Source: Terfezia claveryi (taxonomy: Eukaryota; Ascomycota; Pezizomycetes; Pezizales; Pezizaceae). From it: a stretch of DNA of 64,000 nucleotides. The notes beneath the pieces are model-generated. The model was not told the origin of the DNA and did no database searches. It saw nothing but the letters and a program-made list of their open reading frames with translations. Shown piece after piece: positions 48,517 to 59,815 of the stretch (positions are counted from its first letter, which is position 1; the number at the start of each line of letters is the position of its first letter). The position numbers and the translations under genes are program-made. The stretch covers positions 17,326 through 81,325 of the forward strand of contig WHUX01000227.1 in NCBI GenBank assembly GCA_015179025.1, written 5' to 3'.

Positions 48517-50540
48517 CTACAACTCATCCTCAGAAACCCTATCTTCCACCTCGCCGTCGCTATCATCCTTGTTCTCCGAATCGTCATCGTCCTCATCATT
48601 ATCTTCACAATCTTGGATGTTATCCTCCTCATGTTTGCCAGCCTCAGTATCATCCTTATGTTCGCCAGCCTCACTATCATCCTCATGTTCGCCAGCCTCA
48701 GTATCATCCTCAGCATCCCCACTATCTCTATTGTCATCTTCGACCTCCTCTATCGATCCATCATATCTGTCACTTGCCAGACTGTATCCGTCTTCTCCAA
48801 CGCCATTCACGACAAGCATAGTTGGCACACTGTCCTCCTGACTTTCTGTATCTGCCACCGTTGGGGAGCCTTCATCGAAATACCCAGATAGTATTAGATG
48901 CGTTCCTTCTTGCCGTCTCAGATCTTCTGCAAGTTCTTTAGCGTATTCATCCAGTTCATCATTGCCTATGCTATACGACTCGACTTCTTCCCATCGCATC
49001 ACTTTCCCATGCAGGTGGCAGTGCCCAATAATCCCTAACCGAATTACCTTCAATAAGGTTTGCTCCAGTGTTGTCGGCAGACCCTGCCACTGCTTTAACA
49101 TTCGATTAAAGGCTACTACAATACTGTTAGTGTTTCTCCCCTAACATCCATAGCCCATACTTACTAGAGGAATTCGTATAGTTGAAAAACTCCCCATCCT
49201 GGAATACTCCAGTTTCATATGTGAGAAGTGCGTGTCACAGTGTTGCAAAAATCAGGCAGATGAACGGACCACTAATCCAGCTTATGAATGTCGGGTCTTG
49301 GTTTCCGATCTTCTTTATGCCATCGAAAAAATTCATATGAATGAACCGTGCTCCTTCGGTGGCTTTGAACCTCTGACCCCACCCCTGCAATGATTTCCCG
49401 GTTTGTCAGCATCTCTACAACGACATTTTCCCTATGAATACACTTACAGCACGTTTTTCACGCTGACATGTCAAACGATCTTTGTCTAGCAACCAACTGA
49501 CTTTCTTGCGGATGAACTCCGCACTACAATTCTGGTCGAACTCATATAGCTTTGCTATGTACCGCTTCGCTTCGTACACAAGGTGTGATCGCGTCCGGGA
49601 TTGGATACTCCGCAGCTGGAAAACGATTGTCAGCGTCTCCTCCGAACCGACTCTAGGACTTCACTTACATATGCATCAATGTGACTCGTGCGTTCCTGGT
49701 CGACTCCACACTCGATTTCTGCTTGCTTCCATACCTGAGCTAACAGATATTCGGTACGATCAGGGTCAGGTAAGGGCTCTTCAAAAAATGTAATTCTTTC
49801 AATGCGGTTTGCCGCATTGCATACCATGGCCTTCGTTATTCCTTCGAACTGAGTAAAACTCCTGATTTCGCCTGGAATTTGACCTGGCCCCAGTCAGTCT
49901 CTTCTTATGTCCCCTGGGTCTATTATCATTGACATCTATTTCGATTGTAGGGGACGGTGATGATCGTGGTTGGATTGGGTCCGAACTGGGGAACGTGCGA
50001 ATCGACTGAGACGAGCTTGGCCCATACTATTAAGATGTGGTTTAGATGTGGTTCAAGTATATTGTATAAGTACCTGTCCTGCATATTCTTTCAGGAATGG
50101 TTTGTTTACCTTGGGACTATTCACAATGCTGGAGCCGGAGTTCCGTTGACGTCCTGGGCCTGTGTATCGGACCCCAGAGGATGCAGGCAATTCCTTACTG
50201 GATGGTACTTCCTGTGACAACTACTAATGTAAGTATAGGTATAATCAAACCAGGGACAATTTTCCTACCTCCAGAAAATTTATGGTGGCCTGAAAAGCCG
50301 ATGGAACCTAATCAACTCGCTCACACAATCAGACGCAATTGATGCAACTGCGGAACACTTGAACCCACCGGACTAATTGTAGTTCTGCTATTTGATACTA
50401 AGGGTCTTGTAGAACACTTTTTGGTATTAGGCTTCAGGGTGCCGCTTGGTGGTCTCTCCTCGTATGTCCCCATTGCTGGCTAACCGCTTGAGCTTACCTT
50501 TTCCTTTGGAGTTACTGATAGACTTCCGTGTCACTACCAT
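48517..50540 (-). pseudogene. Gene B, left-arm copy: spliced gene resembling DUF6532, with acidic tail
   Basis: Starts at ATG 50540 (MVVTRKSISNSKGKGKLKRL), basic and Ser-rich. The globular part runs from about 49900. Three introns fit well: 49668-49616, 49447-49385 and 49164-49116 (GTAAGT or GTAAGTG donors, CTGAC or CTAAC branch sites, AG acceptors). Exons read ...FEGITKAMVCNAANR..., RSHLVYEAKRYIAKLYEFDQ and GWGQRFKATEGARFIHMNFF. The last exon ends in an acidic tail (48720-48517, rich in Asp/Glu, with ~30-bp repeats of GAGGCTGGCGAACAT type). The arrangement recalls fungal DUF6532 proteins of unknown function; the assignment is tentative. Broken by an insertion that makes TAA after KRHPEA (near 50430) and by a TGA at 49237-49235. 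The right-arm copy lacks the first defect. Confidence 0.55.
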
Positions 50541-51054
50541 TTTCTGCCGCTGTGTCTACAAGTTGTTCCTAACCACCTCGTGGGCATTGTGGCCGTTCTT
50601 AAAGCCTCCGATGTGTACTAAGCATATTTCGAAATTGATTCGAGCATAACATTGTCAACACCAGCTTTGATTCCACAGTCCGCCCCCAGCTATTCTCATG
50701 GTACACAAAAAAAAGGAAACACCATTCTAAAACATGACTTACAATTCTCGACAACTAATACAAAAAATAAAAAACAAAAAACATCTGAAACATGACCATG
50801 ACACACAATCCTTCCTTGTCGAATCCAACAAAAATCCCCGATCACCCTTGATCTCTCAGTATTCACACCCAACCGATCAAATACAACAAAAAAAAATGCC
50901 CATCTGAAACATGACTCCAATGCAGGACACCTACAATCCTATACAGAAAAATTCCCCGACTACCACTATCTACTCCCAATCAAACGTTGTGAATATCCAA
51001 ACAAATTCACCAAAAAATCCCTCACTGATCTATCCTCACGATCAGCAGCTCTAC
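50541..51054. other. Intergenic region between genes A and B, left arm
   Basis: Non-coding. Aligns base for base, inverted, with 63325-63832 in the right arm. Probably the promoter of gene B. Confidence 0.6.
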
Positions 51055-52642
51055 TATACTCTTTTCGCTCCCTTGCCTTTGAACATTCTCCCTTCCCCCC
51101 TGGTGTAGTCTTACTTTCCACCACCTTCCCAGTCAACTTCTGCCCTGAGCATTTCTTCCCAGCCTGCTTTCGAATTCATCCTCCCTGTCCCGCTTGATTT
51201 CTTTCATCACTCTTTCAACCCGCTCCCCAGCGCTACCCTTACCATCCTCCTCCTCCTCGTCCTCCTCGTCCTCCTCCTCTCCTCCTCCTCCTCCTCCTCT
51301 CCTCCTCCTCGTCCTCCTCCTCCTCGTCCTCGTCCTCCTCCCGCTGAAACGCTGGGTCTTGACGCACTCGACTTGACGATCCTCTTTGGTGTTCCGGGCC
51401 TTGACCCTCACTGTCCCCTTACCATCCCCCACCCTCCCCTTCCCGCTTTTGGTTCTGATCTTTCTGGGAGCCTCTTCCTCCTCTGGGTCCTTTTCAAGGT
51501 TCACAATCTTCTTGTATGTTCGTGAACCCTATTTTTCAAAATCACCTTACCACCCTGACATTCCCCTTCCCGCTCCTCGTCTTGATGTTTATGGGAGGTC
51601 CTCATCAACATCCTCATCGTCCCTTCAAGCTGCTGCTTCTTGGCAAAATCATTCTCGATTCTTCTTCAACATTCCCGTCCCTTGAGTCTTCACTATGCCC
51701 TTACTGCCCCCGAAAATCTCTTTACCCCTCTTCAGTCTGGTTTCGGATTGTTTTCCTCTTTGTCATTCTATATGTTATTATCTTTTTTCCCTTTCACACC
51801 TTTCGGTTGTAGTCCCTGAGTGGCTTGTGCGGCTTCATTTTACTGACCCAATTAACTTACCCCCCCACAGTACGCTTAGGCCCCCTTAACCCCTGTGTCG
51901 GTTTGTGTTCGTTCTCTTCCTCTTCATCTTCATCAACCTCATCTTGGCTATCATTCTTCTTCCCTTTCACACCTGAGTGCATGTTGCGTCTTAATTTTCA
52001 CCGATCCAATAAACTTCCTGCCCCCACGTTAGGCTTAGTTCCCCTCAACCTCTGTCTCGGTTTGTCTTCGTCCACTTCTCTTCTTCCACCTCATCCTGGT
52101 TATCGTCCTGCTTCCCCTCTTCCCTTCTGGTTCTCTTAGCTTGAGGCTTCCAGTAGAAGTATCTAACACCTCTGTGTTAGTGTATTGCGTGGCGTCGAAG
52201 GGGTTGCAGTTGTTCTCCAAGTATCGGGGGGCTCGGATCCTCCGGATGCTTGGCAGCATGTGCCTCTCGAGCAGTTTTGACCGCCTTGTCCCTGCTTAGA
52301 GCCCCGCTATGTACTTTTTCGCGACGTCCTGAGCCAAAATATTGATGGCGTGCTAAGGCCCTTATCACTCAATAGTTAATTTGCCCCTTGGGGCCATTGT
52401 GGGGAGAGCTGCAGCATGCTTTACAAAAGTCGTCCACAAATTGTTCAGCCCTTTGCAGTCCGTAGATACCGCTTTGTCTCATTATGTAGCAACATCTCCC
52501 TCCAGAACCCATACAGGTTTTCCGGGATCCCTGTATCAAAGAATCCAACCACTTGGGCATGTCCATGATTTGACTGTGTTATGTGATAGTCATCCTCTGA
52601 CTCTTCATTGGTATCTGCTGTTTGTTTCCTTTTTGGTGGCAT
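51055..52642 (-). pseudogene. Gene A, left-arm copy: charged repeat protein (frameshifted)
   Basis: Inverted duplicate of 61704-63324. Starts at ATG 52642 (MPPKRKQTADTNEESEDDYH). Single-base losses relative to the right copy shift the frame early, for example GGGAG for GGCGAG in the FWR segment near 52508, and more near 52490 and 52460. Downstream blocks remain readable in pieces: NNCNPFDATQYTNTEVLDTS near 52190, and the acidic/basic block 51504-51133. The CCTCCTCGTCC run at 51245-51345 is the Glu/Asp-rich segment. See the right-arm copy for the protein layout. Confidence 0.6.
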
Positions 52643-53109
52643 TTCGTATCCTAGATATTGTCAAGAAACCACTAGTAGATCTTTAGTGGACGTACGAGTA
52701 CGGCCCCTTTGAGTTTGCTTACAATGGAACTGACAATTGAATTGAGTTCGATTTTGCCATTTCTCGGTGTGGCAGGTATTGACTCAAAAACTAGTTAGAC
52801 ATAATACAGGCAGGCTTCTGTCATGATTGTATGATAAAGAATTGTAATGAATGTTCAGGGACTATGAAGGGGGAGATCGCACCATAAATAACATGCCAAC
52901 TTGATATAGTCACTATTCCGTTTACGCTACTTGTGACCAAACAAACAGCCATTCCTTTCATTATACGGAGGCAAAGTTTGATCATTGCTACTGAATGTAA
53001 TAAAGTGAACATTATAATGTCTGTTTGTTATCGGCAATGTGATAGTCTAGACTAGGCATAATTTGGTTTGCACAATACCTTCATAGGCCTAGCCTATACT
53101 CCTGGTCAT
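52643..53109. other. Upstream region of gene A, left arm
   Basis: Non-coding, inverted duplicate of about 61260-61703. Probable promoter region of gene A. No motif was recognised with confidence. Confidence 0.5.
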
Positions 53110-54173
53110 ATATGATCAGACTAATATGATTGGACAAAACCTTTATTGTTCCATGCTGGTGGCTGCAATAAGCGAACATAAAAATTGTACAGGACTAGTC
53201 TTCTTAGGGAATGGACACTAGTAATTACTTGATCAAGTCTAGCGCATCCCCGGGTCATATGTGATTGGACTTTGAGTAACCCATCCGCTAAACAGTGATT
53301 TTCTTTCATTTCACAGTGTAGATGCAAGTTTGACATTGCTTGATCAATATAATAAAGTAGCTGCAATAAGCAAACATAAAAATTGTACAGGACTAGTCTT
53401 GGGGAATGGGCCTTACCAGCAATAACTTGATCAAGTCTAGCATATCCCCAAGTCATATGTGATTGGACTTTAAGCAACCCTCCGCTAAACAGTGATTTTC
53501 TTTCACAGTGTAAAACAAGTTTGATATTGCTTGACCAATATAACAAAGTGGCTGCAATAAAGATGATGAAAAAATGTACAGTACTAGTCATCTTGTGGAA
53601 TGGACATTATCACCAATTTTTTGACCAGGTCTAGCGTATCTCCGAGTTATGTGTAATTGGACTTTGAGTAACTGCAAATAGACCTATTCTTATATAGTGA
53701 TTTTCGGTAATAAACATGCACAGGACGTTATCAGCAATTACTTGATCAGGTCTAGCTTATCCCCGAGTTAGCTTATCTCCAGGTCATATGTTCACAGCAC
53801 TAGTTATGTGAGAATACCCTGATCATATATGATTGGACTAAAGGGATTTTCTTTTATGTATAGATCAAGTTTGACACTCGATCAATATGATAAAGAGGCT
53901 GCAATAAAGCGAGTACAGGACTAGTTCTGTTGGGGAATGGACGTTGTCAGCAATTACTTGTTCAGGTCTATGGTATCCTCGGGTCATATATTGAAAAATC
54001 CATTCCTAACAGTGATTTTCTTTCACACGTAGATCAAGTTTGATATTACTCGATCAATATGACAAAGATGCTGCAATAAAGTGAACGTGCGAGCGCACAG
54101 GACTGAGCACAGGACTAATTCTATTGGGGAATGGACATTGTCAGCAATTATGTACTTGTTGAGGTCTATGGTA
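53110..54173. repeat. ~195-bp tandem array, left arm
   Basis: Six or so imperfect units with words ATATG(T/A)GATTGGACTTTGAG, CAGCAATTACTTGATCAGGTCTAG and AGTGATTTTCTTTCACA. It is the inverted counterpart of the array at 59816-61260. It ends abruptly at a TA (54172-54173), where the right arm continues with further units. Confidence 0.75.
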
Positions 54174-54806
54174 CATCACGAAAGAATTTTCCGCGCCGCA
54201 ACGCCCCACAGGGCGCCCTGATGTACTCCTCTAATACTTGTCCCGCCCCTGACGCCCTGTGGCCGTTGTCGCCCTAACGTCTACTTCCAGCAGTAGCCCG
54301 CCATGATTCCTCCTAGTCCCAAGGCGCCCTGACGTACTACACCAATACTTGTCCCGCCCCTGACGCCCTGTGGCCGTTGTCGCCCTAACGTCTACTTCCA
54401 GCAGTGGCCCACCATAATCCTTCCTGGTCCTGGCGCCTTGACGGTCTACACCGACACTTGTCACCTCCATGACGCCACATCGCCCATGTGCCGCAAGCTC
54501 AACCCCTGGAGATTTGCCGCCACGATCCCCCTGTCCCCAGGGTCGTCGCAACGTCAACTCTCGAGCAATTGCCGCCATGATCCTCCAGTGCCACTGACCA
54601 CCCCCTATCCACTCTACTGTCTACTATTCCTCTCCTCGTTATATGTATACTCATCCCGTACCACCTAAGGCCTCACAAGGTCTCACTGGCACTCTCACGA
54701 GTCCCGTCGCCCTCGATACCCACTCACAATCTAATAGTCGTATTGATTTTTGAACACTCGCACTCCCAATTCCCGCATTATTCTATTCATTAATATCCTA
54801 ACTATT
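54174..54806. repeat. GC-rich ~113-bp tandem repeats at the 3' side of the Plavaka transposase
   Basis: Begins CATCACGAAAG right after TA. Then about three units of GGCGCCCTGA(T/C)GTACT...CTTGTCCCGCCCCTGACGCC up to about 54600, followed by plain sequence to the transposase stop. Probably the subterminal region of the DNA transposon. No gene. Confidence 0.6.
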
Positions 54807-57800
54807 CTAATCGTACAACTCGTTCCACGTATTAAAATCAATCCTATTATTAACCAACCAGACCCTCTCAGCCTCCACTGGTATCAGATGTGCCATCCCC
54901 TCTATGTCCGAAATCTTGATGACATGTATTGCTCCTTCGTCCTCGCGTTTTTCCATCCTTATCATCCCTTCCTCACTATGCGGTCTGCTAGATCCTTTTA
55001 CTCTCAAAAACCTCACATATGCCACCTCATGTGTTCTTCCCACCCCATTCCAGATCCTGAAAATCCCCTCCAGCCTAGCTACAGTACGACTATCGAGTTG
55101 TCCACTGCTCTCTTGTGACCGTGGCCTCATCCTTACCCAAATCCAATCTGCCCTAATATTTCCACGCCTCCTAAAGTCCCTATTCCCTGTCCAGCGAACA
55201 TGGTGAGTTTCTAAACCATCTCCTTGAAATTGCTGCACTGCCACTGCGATGCTAGTCAGATATTGCCCTCGGTACGTCTCGATCCCCTCCGTGTCTGCTG
55301 TAGCAACTCCCCAATAACCATTCGCGCGTAGATAATCCTGAAACTTGCCAATTAAGTTCGGGATTTGGAGTATTTGTGCAAGGACTGACAAGGGTTCTGC
55401 TATTGCGTTCCGTGCCAGTGGTTGGCTAGTCAATCTGGGATGGTTATAGTTCCTACCCATACCTTCTGCATCCTTTCTCATTGTCATAATCAGAGCCTTC
55501 ACCTCACCATCGAACGAAACATCCTTATCCCATGAACATAAATTCAACTCCAACATTCTAAATGCATGATCCCTTGAATGCGTGTCAAGGATTTGGATTG
55601 TTGCGTCAACCCTATTCGACCGCTTATAAGCATCCTTCAGAGGCTTGTGGAGGGATTCCGTAATCTCTGTCGAATACTGTGGGAGGGTTCCGAATTGAAT
55701 GACCTGTTCCGCGTAATGGGTCAGAAGGTGCAGCTTCGGGTAGTTAAATGTCGACTGAGCCAGCATGTCGGCCACTAGCAGTTCTCGTTCCTGACGATTT
55801 GCGGACGCTCGGTTTGCCTTTTGCGTAGCAGTGGCCGGAAAGTAACTCGAAATCGTTGCCTGACGAGCCTGAGTCACCGCAAGATCCTTAGAAGCCCCCT
55901 TTGCCTTCTTGTAGTCAGTCTTACTTGCACGGAATTCACCAAATACATGACGATACCTGTGGAAATCCTGTAGGTACTTAGTCATATATTGGATTGTCTC
56001 CCCAGTATGACTTCGATATTGCGCAATTAAGCAGAAGTCCGATAGTGCACGAACGGCCCGTATGGCAATTTTCACGTCAGCCTGAGCAGCTGGTCCCAGA
56101 CGGCTGGTGTCCTTTTCACGATGCATGGCGGCTGTAAAACAACCAAGAATTACCCGTCCCACACCTCGCATTTCTGTACCACTCCACATTGTGATTTGGC
56201 GATACTGCTTCCGCGGTGGAGTGAATCCTGGGTATGGTGGCAACCTACTCCATATTTCATCGAAAACTGCAAGCCTTTTGTGTTTTTCCAAAAACCCCTG
56301 TATCCACTCCATCAAATTTTTCAGGACACCTAGGTGTATATTATGTAGTATGTCTGCACGTACAATGCTCGGTGGGCGGACTATAGGGAGAGTCCAAAGC
56401 GCATTCTGGATGGGCTTTACATCCAGAGCGGTTAACCTGTTATCGACAATCAATTTCCTTCCTGGATAGAAAGGGGGGGGGGGGGACGGACCCATCATTA
56501 TTGTTGGCTGCCCACAGGCTCTCATAGCGAGTATGGTCACGCTGAGCGTACGGTCGTTTAGGTAATAACCCAAGCTGATCCCGACTCGCTGTACAAATTG
56601 GACACCGGTTGACTTTTATGCAATGGATATTCACATTCTCCATGTGATCAGCAAGCCATGTCGATACGATAGGTATACAACGCCGGACGTTCTCATCTCC
56701 ACATACTATCTCCGACCCACCCTCCTTCGCAGAGTCAGTCATTGTCAAATGTAATCTGATAATAGTTTGTCAGCTTACCTCGAACATACTGACTAAGGGT
56801 GCCAAGATTCGTTCAAGCAGTCGGTGTTGTGTGTCAAGGGAATCATGTTCTTGGTTACGGACTGAGAATCCCCTAAGGGACTTTGTTCGTTTCGGGCCAA
56901 TAGGTAACAGGCCTATTAGGATCCACGCTTGGCTTGACGGCTTATTTCGAATAGCTGATGGGATGTTCCCCACGCTCATGAAAATGGGCCACAACTTCTT
57001 ATCGCCGGAAAAGTTGGTCAGGCATGTTTGATCTGACGTTATGAGAACAGGTACTAGGCTCGAGCCAACTGGGAGGGTCATCTGGCGGCCTGTTAGTAGC
57101 CGTTTATTTCATAAGGGACTCGATAAAAACCTACCTGCGTGTTCCACCACCACTCTCCCGTATGCATCTCGGTATAGACCCTGTTTCCTTGTCGATCAAA
57201 GTCCTTCTGAGGTTTGAAAACCAGATACTGAGCGTACGCTTTCTGGCGGAGAAGATAACGAATACACTGTTCAATGTCCCGGTAGAAAAATGTCACCCCT
57301 CTTTCAAGGTGGAAATCTACGGTCCCATGCTGCCATGCTGGTTGGTCTATCAGTGCTCGCATTTTATTACGCCAGGTGTAACCAGACCTATAGCCGACTC
57401 CGATTGTCCGGGGCCTATCCAGAGGCAGCAGCTCATCTTTGAAAAATTGATCAATTTGCTTCATCGAAGTCTTGCTCTGATGGAAGAAGCGTGCAAGCTT
57501 ATATTCATAAGCATTGGTAAATGGTAATAGTGGATTCCATGATGGGTTCCGAATCTGCGTGAACAATGACTGACGTATGACTTGTCCCACTTGGAGTGAC
57601 TGTGGGGGATACTCCTCAGTACATGGATGAGGACTGAGTGGGTCCGATGATACCTGCGCAATGCTCGGTAATCTAATGTTGTTGTGCACGGTTGAGGTAG
57701 CATTCGAACTGTGGGTGGTGAGTCCAATTGTGAGTCTATTTACCGCATCGACGCTGTACTGCCGGCGTCGCTTCAGGGTACCTGACAGCCTGTGAGGATC

Positions 57801-57920
57801 TGGCGTCGCTGGTTTTTTGGGGGAGGTTGTATGCAGTTCTTTCCCCGGGTGATTTTTGCGCAGATGTCGCCCATAATGGCCAGCAACAGTGAACTGAGAA
57901 TTGCAAAACTGACACCGCAT
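54807..57920 (-). CDS. Plavaka-type (CMC/CACTA superfamily) transposase, one apparent frameshift
   Basis: Large DDE transposase, about 1000 codons, the usual size. Exon 1, 57920-57135, opens with a C2H2 finger (Cys3, Cys6, His19, His24: CQFCNSQF...GRHLRKNH). Intron 57134-57082. Exon 2, 57081-56779, has VLITSDQTCLTNFSGDKKLW (first catalytic Asp) and AWILIGLLPIGPKR. Intron 56778-56725. Exon 3, 56724-54807, has VCGDENVRRCIPIVSTWLAD, CPICTA, then RADILHNIHLGVLKNLMEW (second Asp) and STEITESLHKPLKDAYKRSN (candidate Glu). The frame shifts within a 13-G run at 56473-56485; with 12 the frames would agree, so this is a recent mutation or a sequencing error. Apart from this it is intact, with no RIP stops. 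The start codon lies inside the upstream 198-bp repeat. Confidence 0.85.
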
Positions 57921-59050
57921 ACTCTCCTATCAACTATGTAAGTTCCGTAAAAAAATGCATGCATAGTGGATCTCACATATAACAATTAGCCGATTAAGGT
58001 CTCAATGCGGACTATGTCTGTATTCGGCGATGCCGTCTTGTTCGAAGTAAGGTGTAAGCTCGACGATATTGGTATGTAACTGGACTCTATAGCAACTGAG
58101 GTATCTAAATTAACACCGCGTACTCTGCCACCAAGATATTAGTTTTGTAAAATTTTCATGCGGAGTGGATCTCACATACAACGATTGCCCGAATAGGGTC
58201 TCGATGCGGACTCTGTCTGTATTCGGTGATGTCGTCTTGTTCGAAGTAAGGTGTAAGCTCGACGATATTGGTTTGTAACTGGACTCTATAGCAACTGAGG
58301 TATCTAAATTAACACCGCGTACTCTGCCACCAAGATATTAGTTTTGTAAAATTTTCATGCGGAGTGGATCTACATACAAGATTGCCCGAATAGGGTCTCG
58401 ATGCGGACTCTGTCTGTATTCGGTGATTCGTCTTGTTCGAAGTAAGGTGTAAGCTCGACGATATTGGTATGTAACTGGACTCTATAGCAACTGAAGTTTC
58501 TAACTTAACACCGCGTACTCTGCCACCAAGATATTAGTTTTGTAAAATTTTCATGCGGAGTGGATCTCACATACAACGATTGCCCGAATAGGGTCTCGAT
58601 GGGACTCTGTCTGTATTCGGTGATGTCGTCTTGTTCGAAGTAAGGTGTAAGCTCGACGATATTGGTATGTAACTGGACTCTATAGCAACTGAAGTTTCTA
58701 ACTTAACACCGCGTACTCTGCCACCAAGATATTAGTTTTGTAAAATTTTCATGCGGAGTGGATCTCACATACAACGATTGCCCGAATAAGGTCTCGATGC
58801 GGACTCTGTCTACAGAATTCAACCCCGAATACTCTGCTACCAACAATATAAGTTCAGTATCAATTGCGGAGTGGGGACCACATACACCCAATGGCAGAAT
58901 ATCTAGGGGCTCACCGGGGACTCCCTGCCACCAGTGGAATCCGGTGGTACTGTGTAGTTTGAATTCTTGGGGCGCAAGCTGGATGATAGTGGTATAGAAC
59001 TAGACCCTATAGTTCCGTAATCATAAAAGTCCCACCGCACTACGTATGTT
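57913..59050. repeat. ~198-bp tandem repeats upstream of the Plavaka transposase
   Basis: TTCGAAGTAAGGTGTAAGCT recurs at 58040, 58240, 58436 and 58634 (spacing 199, 196 and 198 bp). One more, strongly diverged unit spans about 58815-59050. Every unit contains ACCGCGTACTCTGCCACCAA, whose first copy ACCGCATACTCTCC holds the transposase start codon (CAT on plus strand, 57918-57920). The gene's promoter is therefore a tandem array. Such repeats may bind the transposase. Confidence 0.8.
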
Positions 59051-59815
59051 GTCCCAGGTTGCACAGTGTTAGTTGGTACGTAATCTATGGCACATGTGCC
59101 ATAACGACTGTAGGTAAGGCGCGCTATATAGCCCGGGGGTGGTTTTGTATCCATTTTGTGATGCTAGTCTTAGTGCGAGACTATCAGAGTTGTTGTGATT
59201 TAGGGAAGAAAATCAAAGGAGAGAAGAGAAGAAAGGAACGACCAGAGTCTTTGAATAATGCCAAGACGGGTTATCATGGCGGAAATTGTGTCTCAGACCG
59301 GAAGTCGTGGCAACAGTCTGAGGAGATATTGTAATACGGTCTGAGGTAAGACATTGATATACTAGAAGGGGTTTAAAGTAGAATGTCTTGACATTATTTT
59401 CGAAGGCCCGGATGTAGCTCCTGACAGTAAGGTTGCAAAAGGTTTCTAGCACAGACTTTGACATGTTTTGGTAGCTGGTTAATGTTTTGGGTGAAACAAG
59501 AAAAATTAGGTCCATGCGCACCTTATGTGCGCACTTGGCGGCGATGTCGTGTAACCGAAACAAAATCACTGGGTGCATTAGTCTGGTTTAGTCTGGTTGC
59601 TTGACATCTTATGGTCAACTTAGTCGGCTTGGCGACCTCCGACCTGCACTAGCTTGGCGATGTCTGGTTGGGTCGACGGTCGGCAAGGCTTGTCCAGGGT
59701 CATATACTAGACCAGATCAAGAAATTGCACTTAACGTCCAGTCCTCAACCAGACTAGGTACCCTCGCAGAGGGATCTCGATCAGACCTCGCAGAGAGAGA
59801 ACATGGTTTCTCACA
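59051..59815. other. Spacer between Plavaka block and right array
   Basis: 59155-59163, ending TTTTGTGATG, is the reverse complement of CATCACAAAA. It resembles the left edge CATCACGAAA at 54174, so 54174-59163 (4990 bp) is a candidate for the Plavaka element, though flanking duplications do not match cleanly. 59579-59600 contains TTAGTCTGGTT twice, the word also seen in the 48116 palindrome. A 121-codon minus-strand frame (59578-59213) is not supported as a gene. Confidence 0.4.

Larger units (their letters stand above)
50372..54173 (+). repeat. Left arm of a large interrupted palindrome
   Basis: From 50372 (ACTAATTGTAGTTCTGC) to 54173 the sequence is the reverse complement of 64000 down to about 60006, covering the tandem array, gene A, the intergenic region and the first exon of gene B. 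Differences are many one-base indels plus transitions. The left arm very probably continues left of 50372, because its partner simply leaves the window. Confidence 0.88.

Noticed and set aside
48402..48841. Plus-strand Ser/Ile-rich frames of 111-155 codons
   Set aside because: They are antisense shadows of the acidic tail of gene B, where GAG/GAT repeats keep several frames open.
51194..51812. Plus-strand Ser/Pro/Leu-rich frames
   Set aside because: Antisense shadows of the Glu/Asp- and Lys-rich repeats of gene A in the left arm.
54174..59163. Declaring 54174-59163 a complete Plavaka element
   Set aside because: The ends CATCACGAAA and CATCACAAAA are similar over only about ten bases, and flanking bases (GTA and CTA) do not give a clean duplication. 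Kept only as a candidate.
59213..59578. 121-codon minus-strand frame
   Set aside because: No recognisable motif, no counterpart elsewhere in the window, and no supporting start context.
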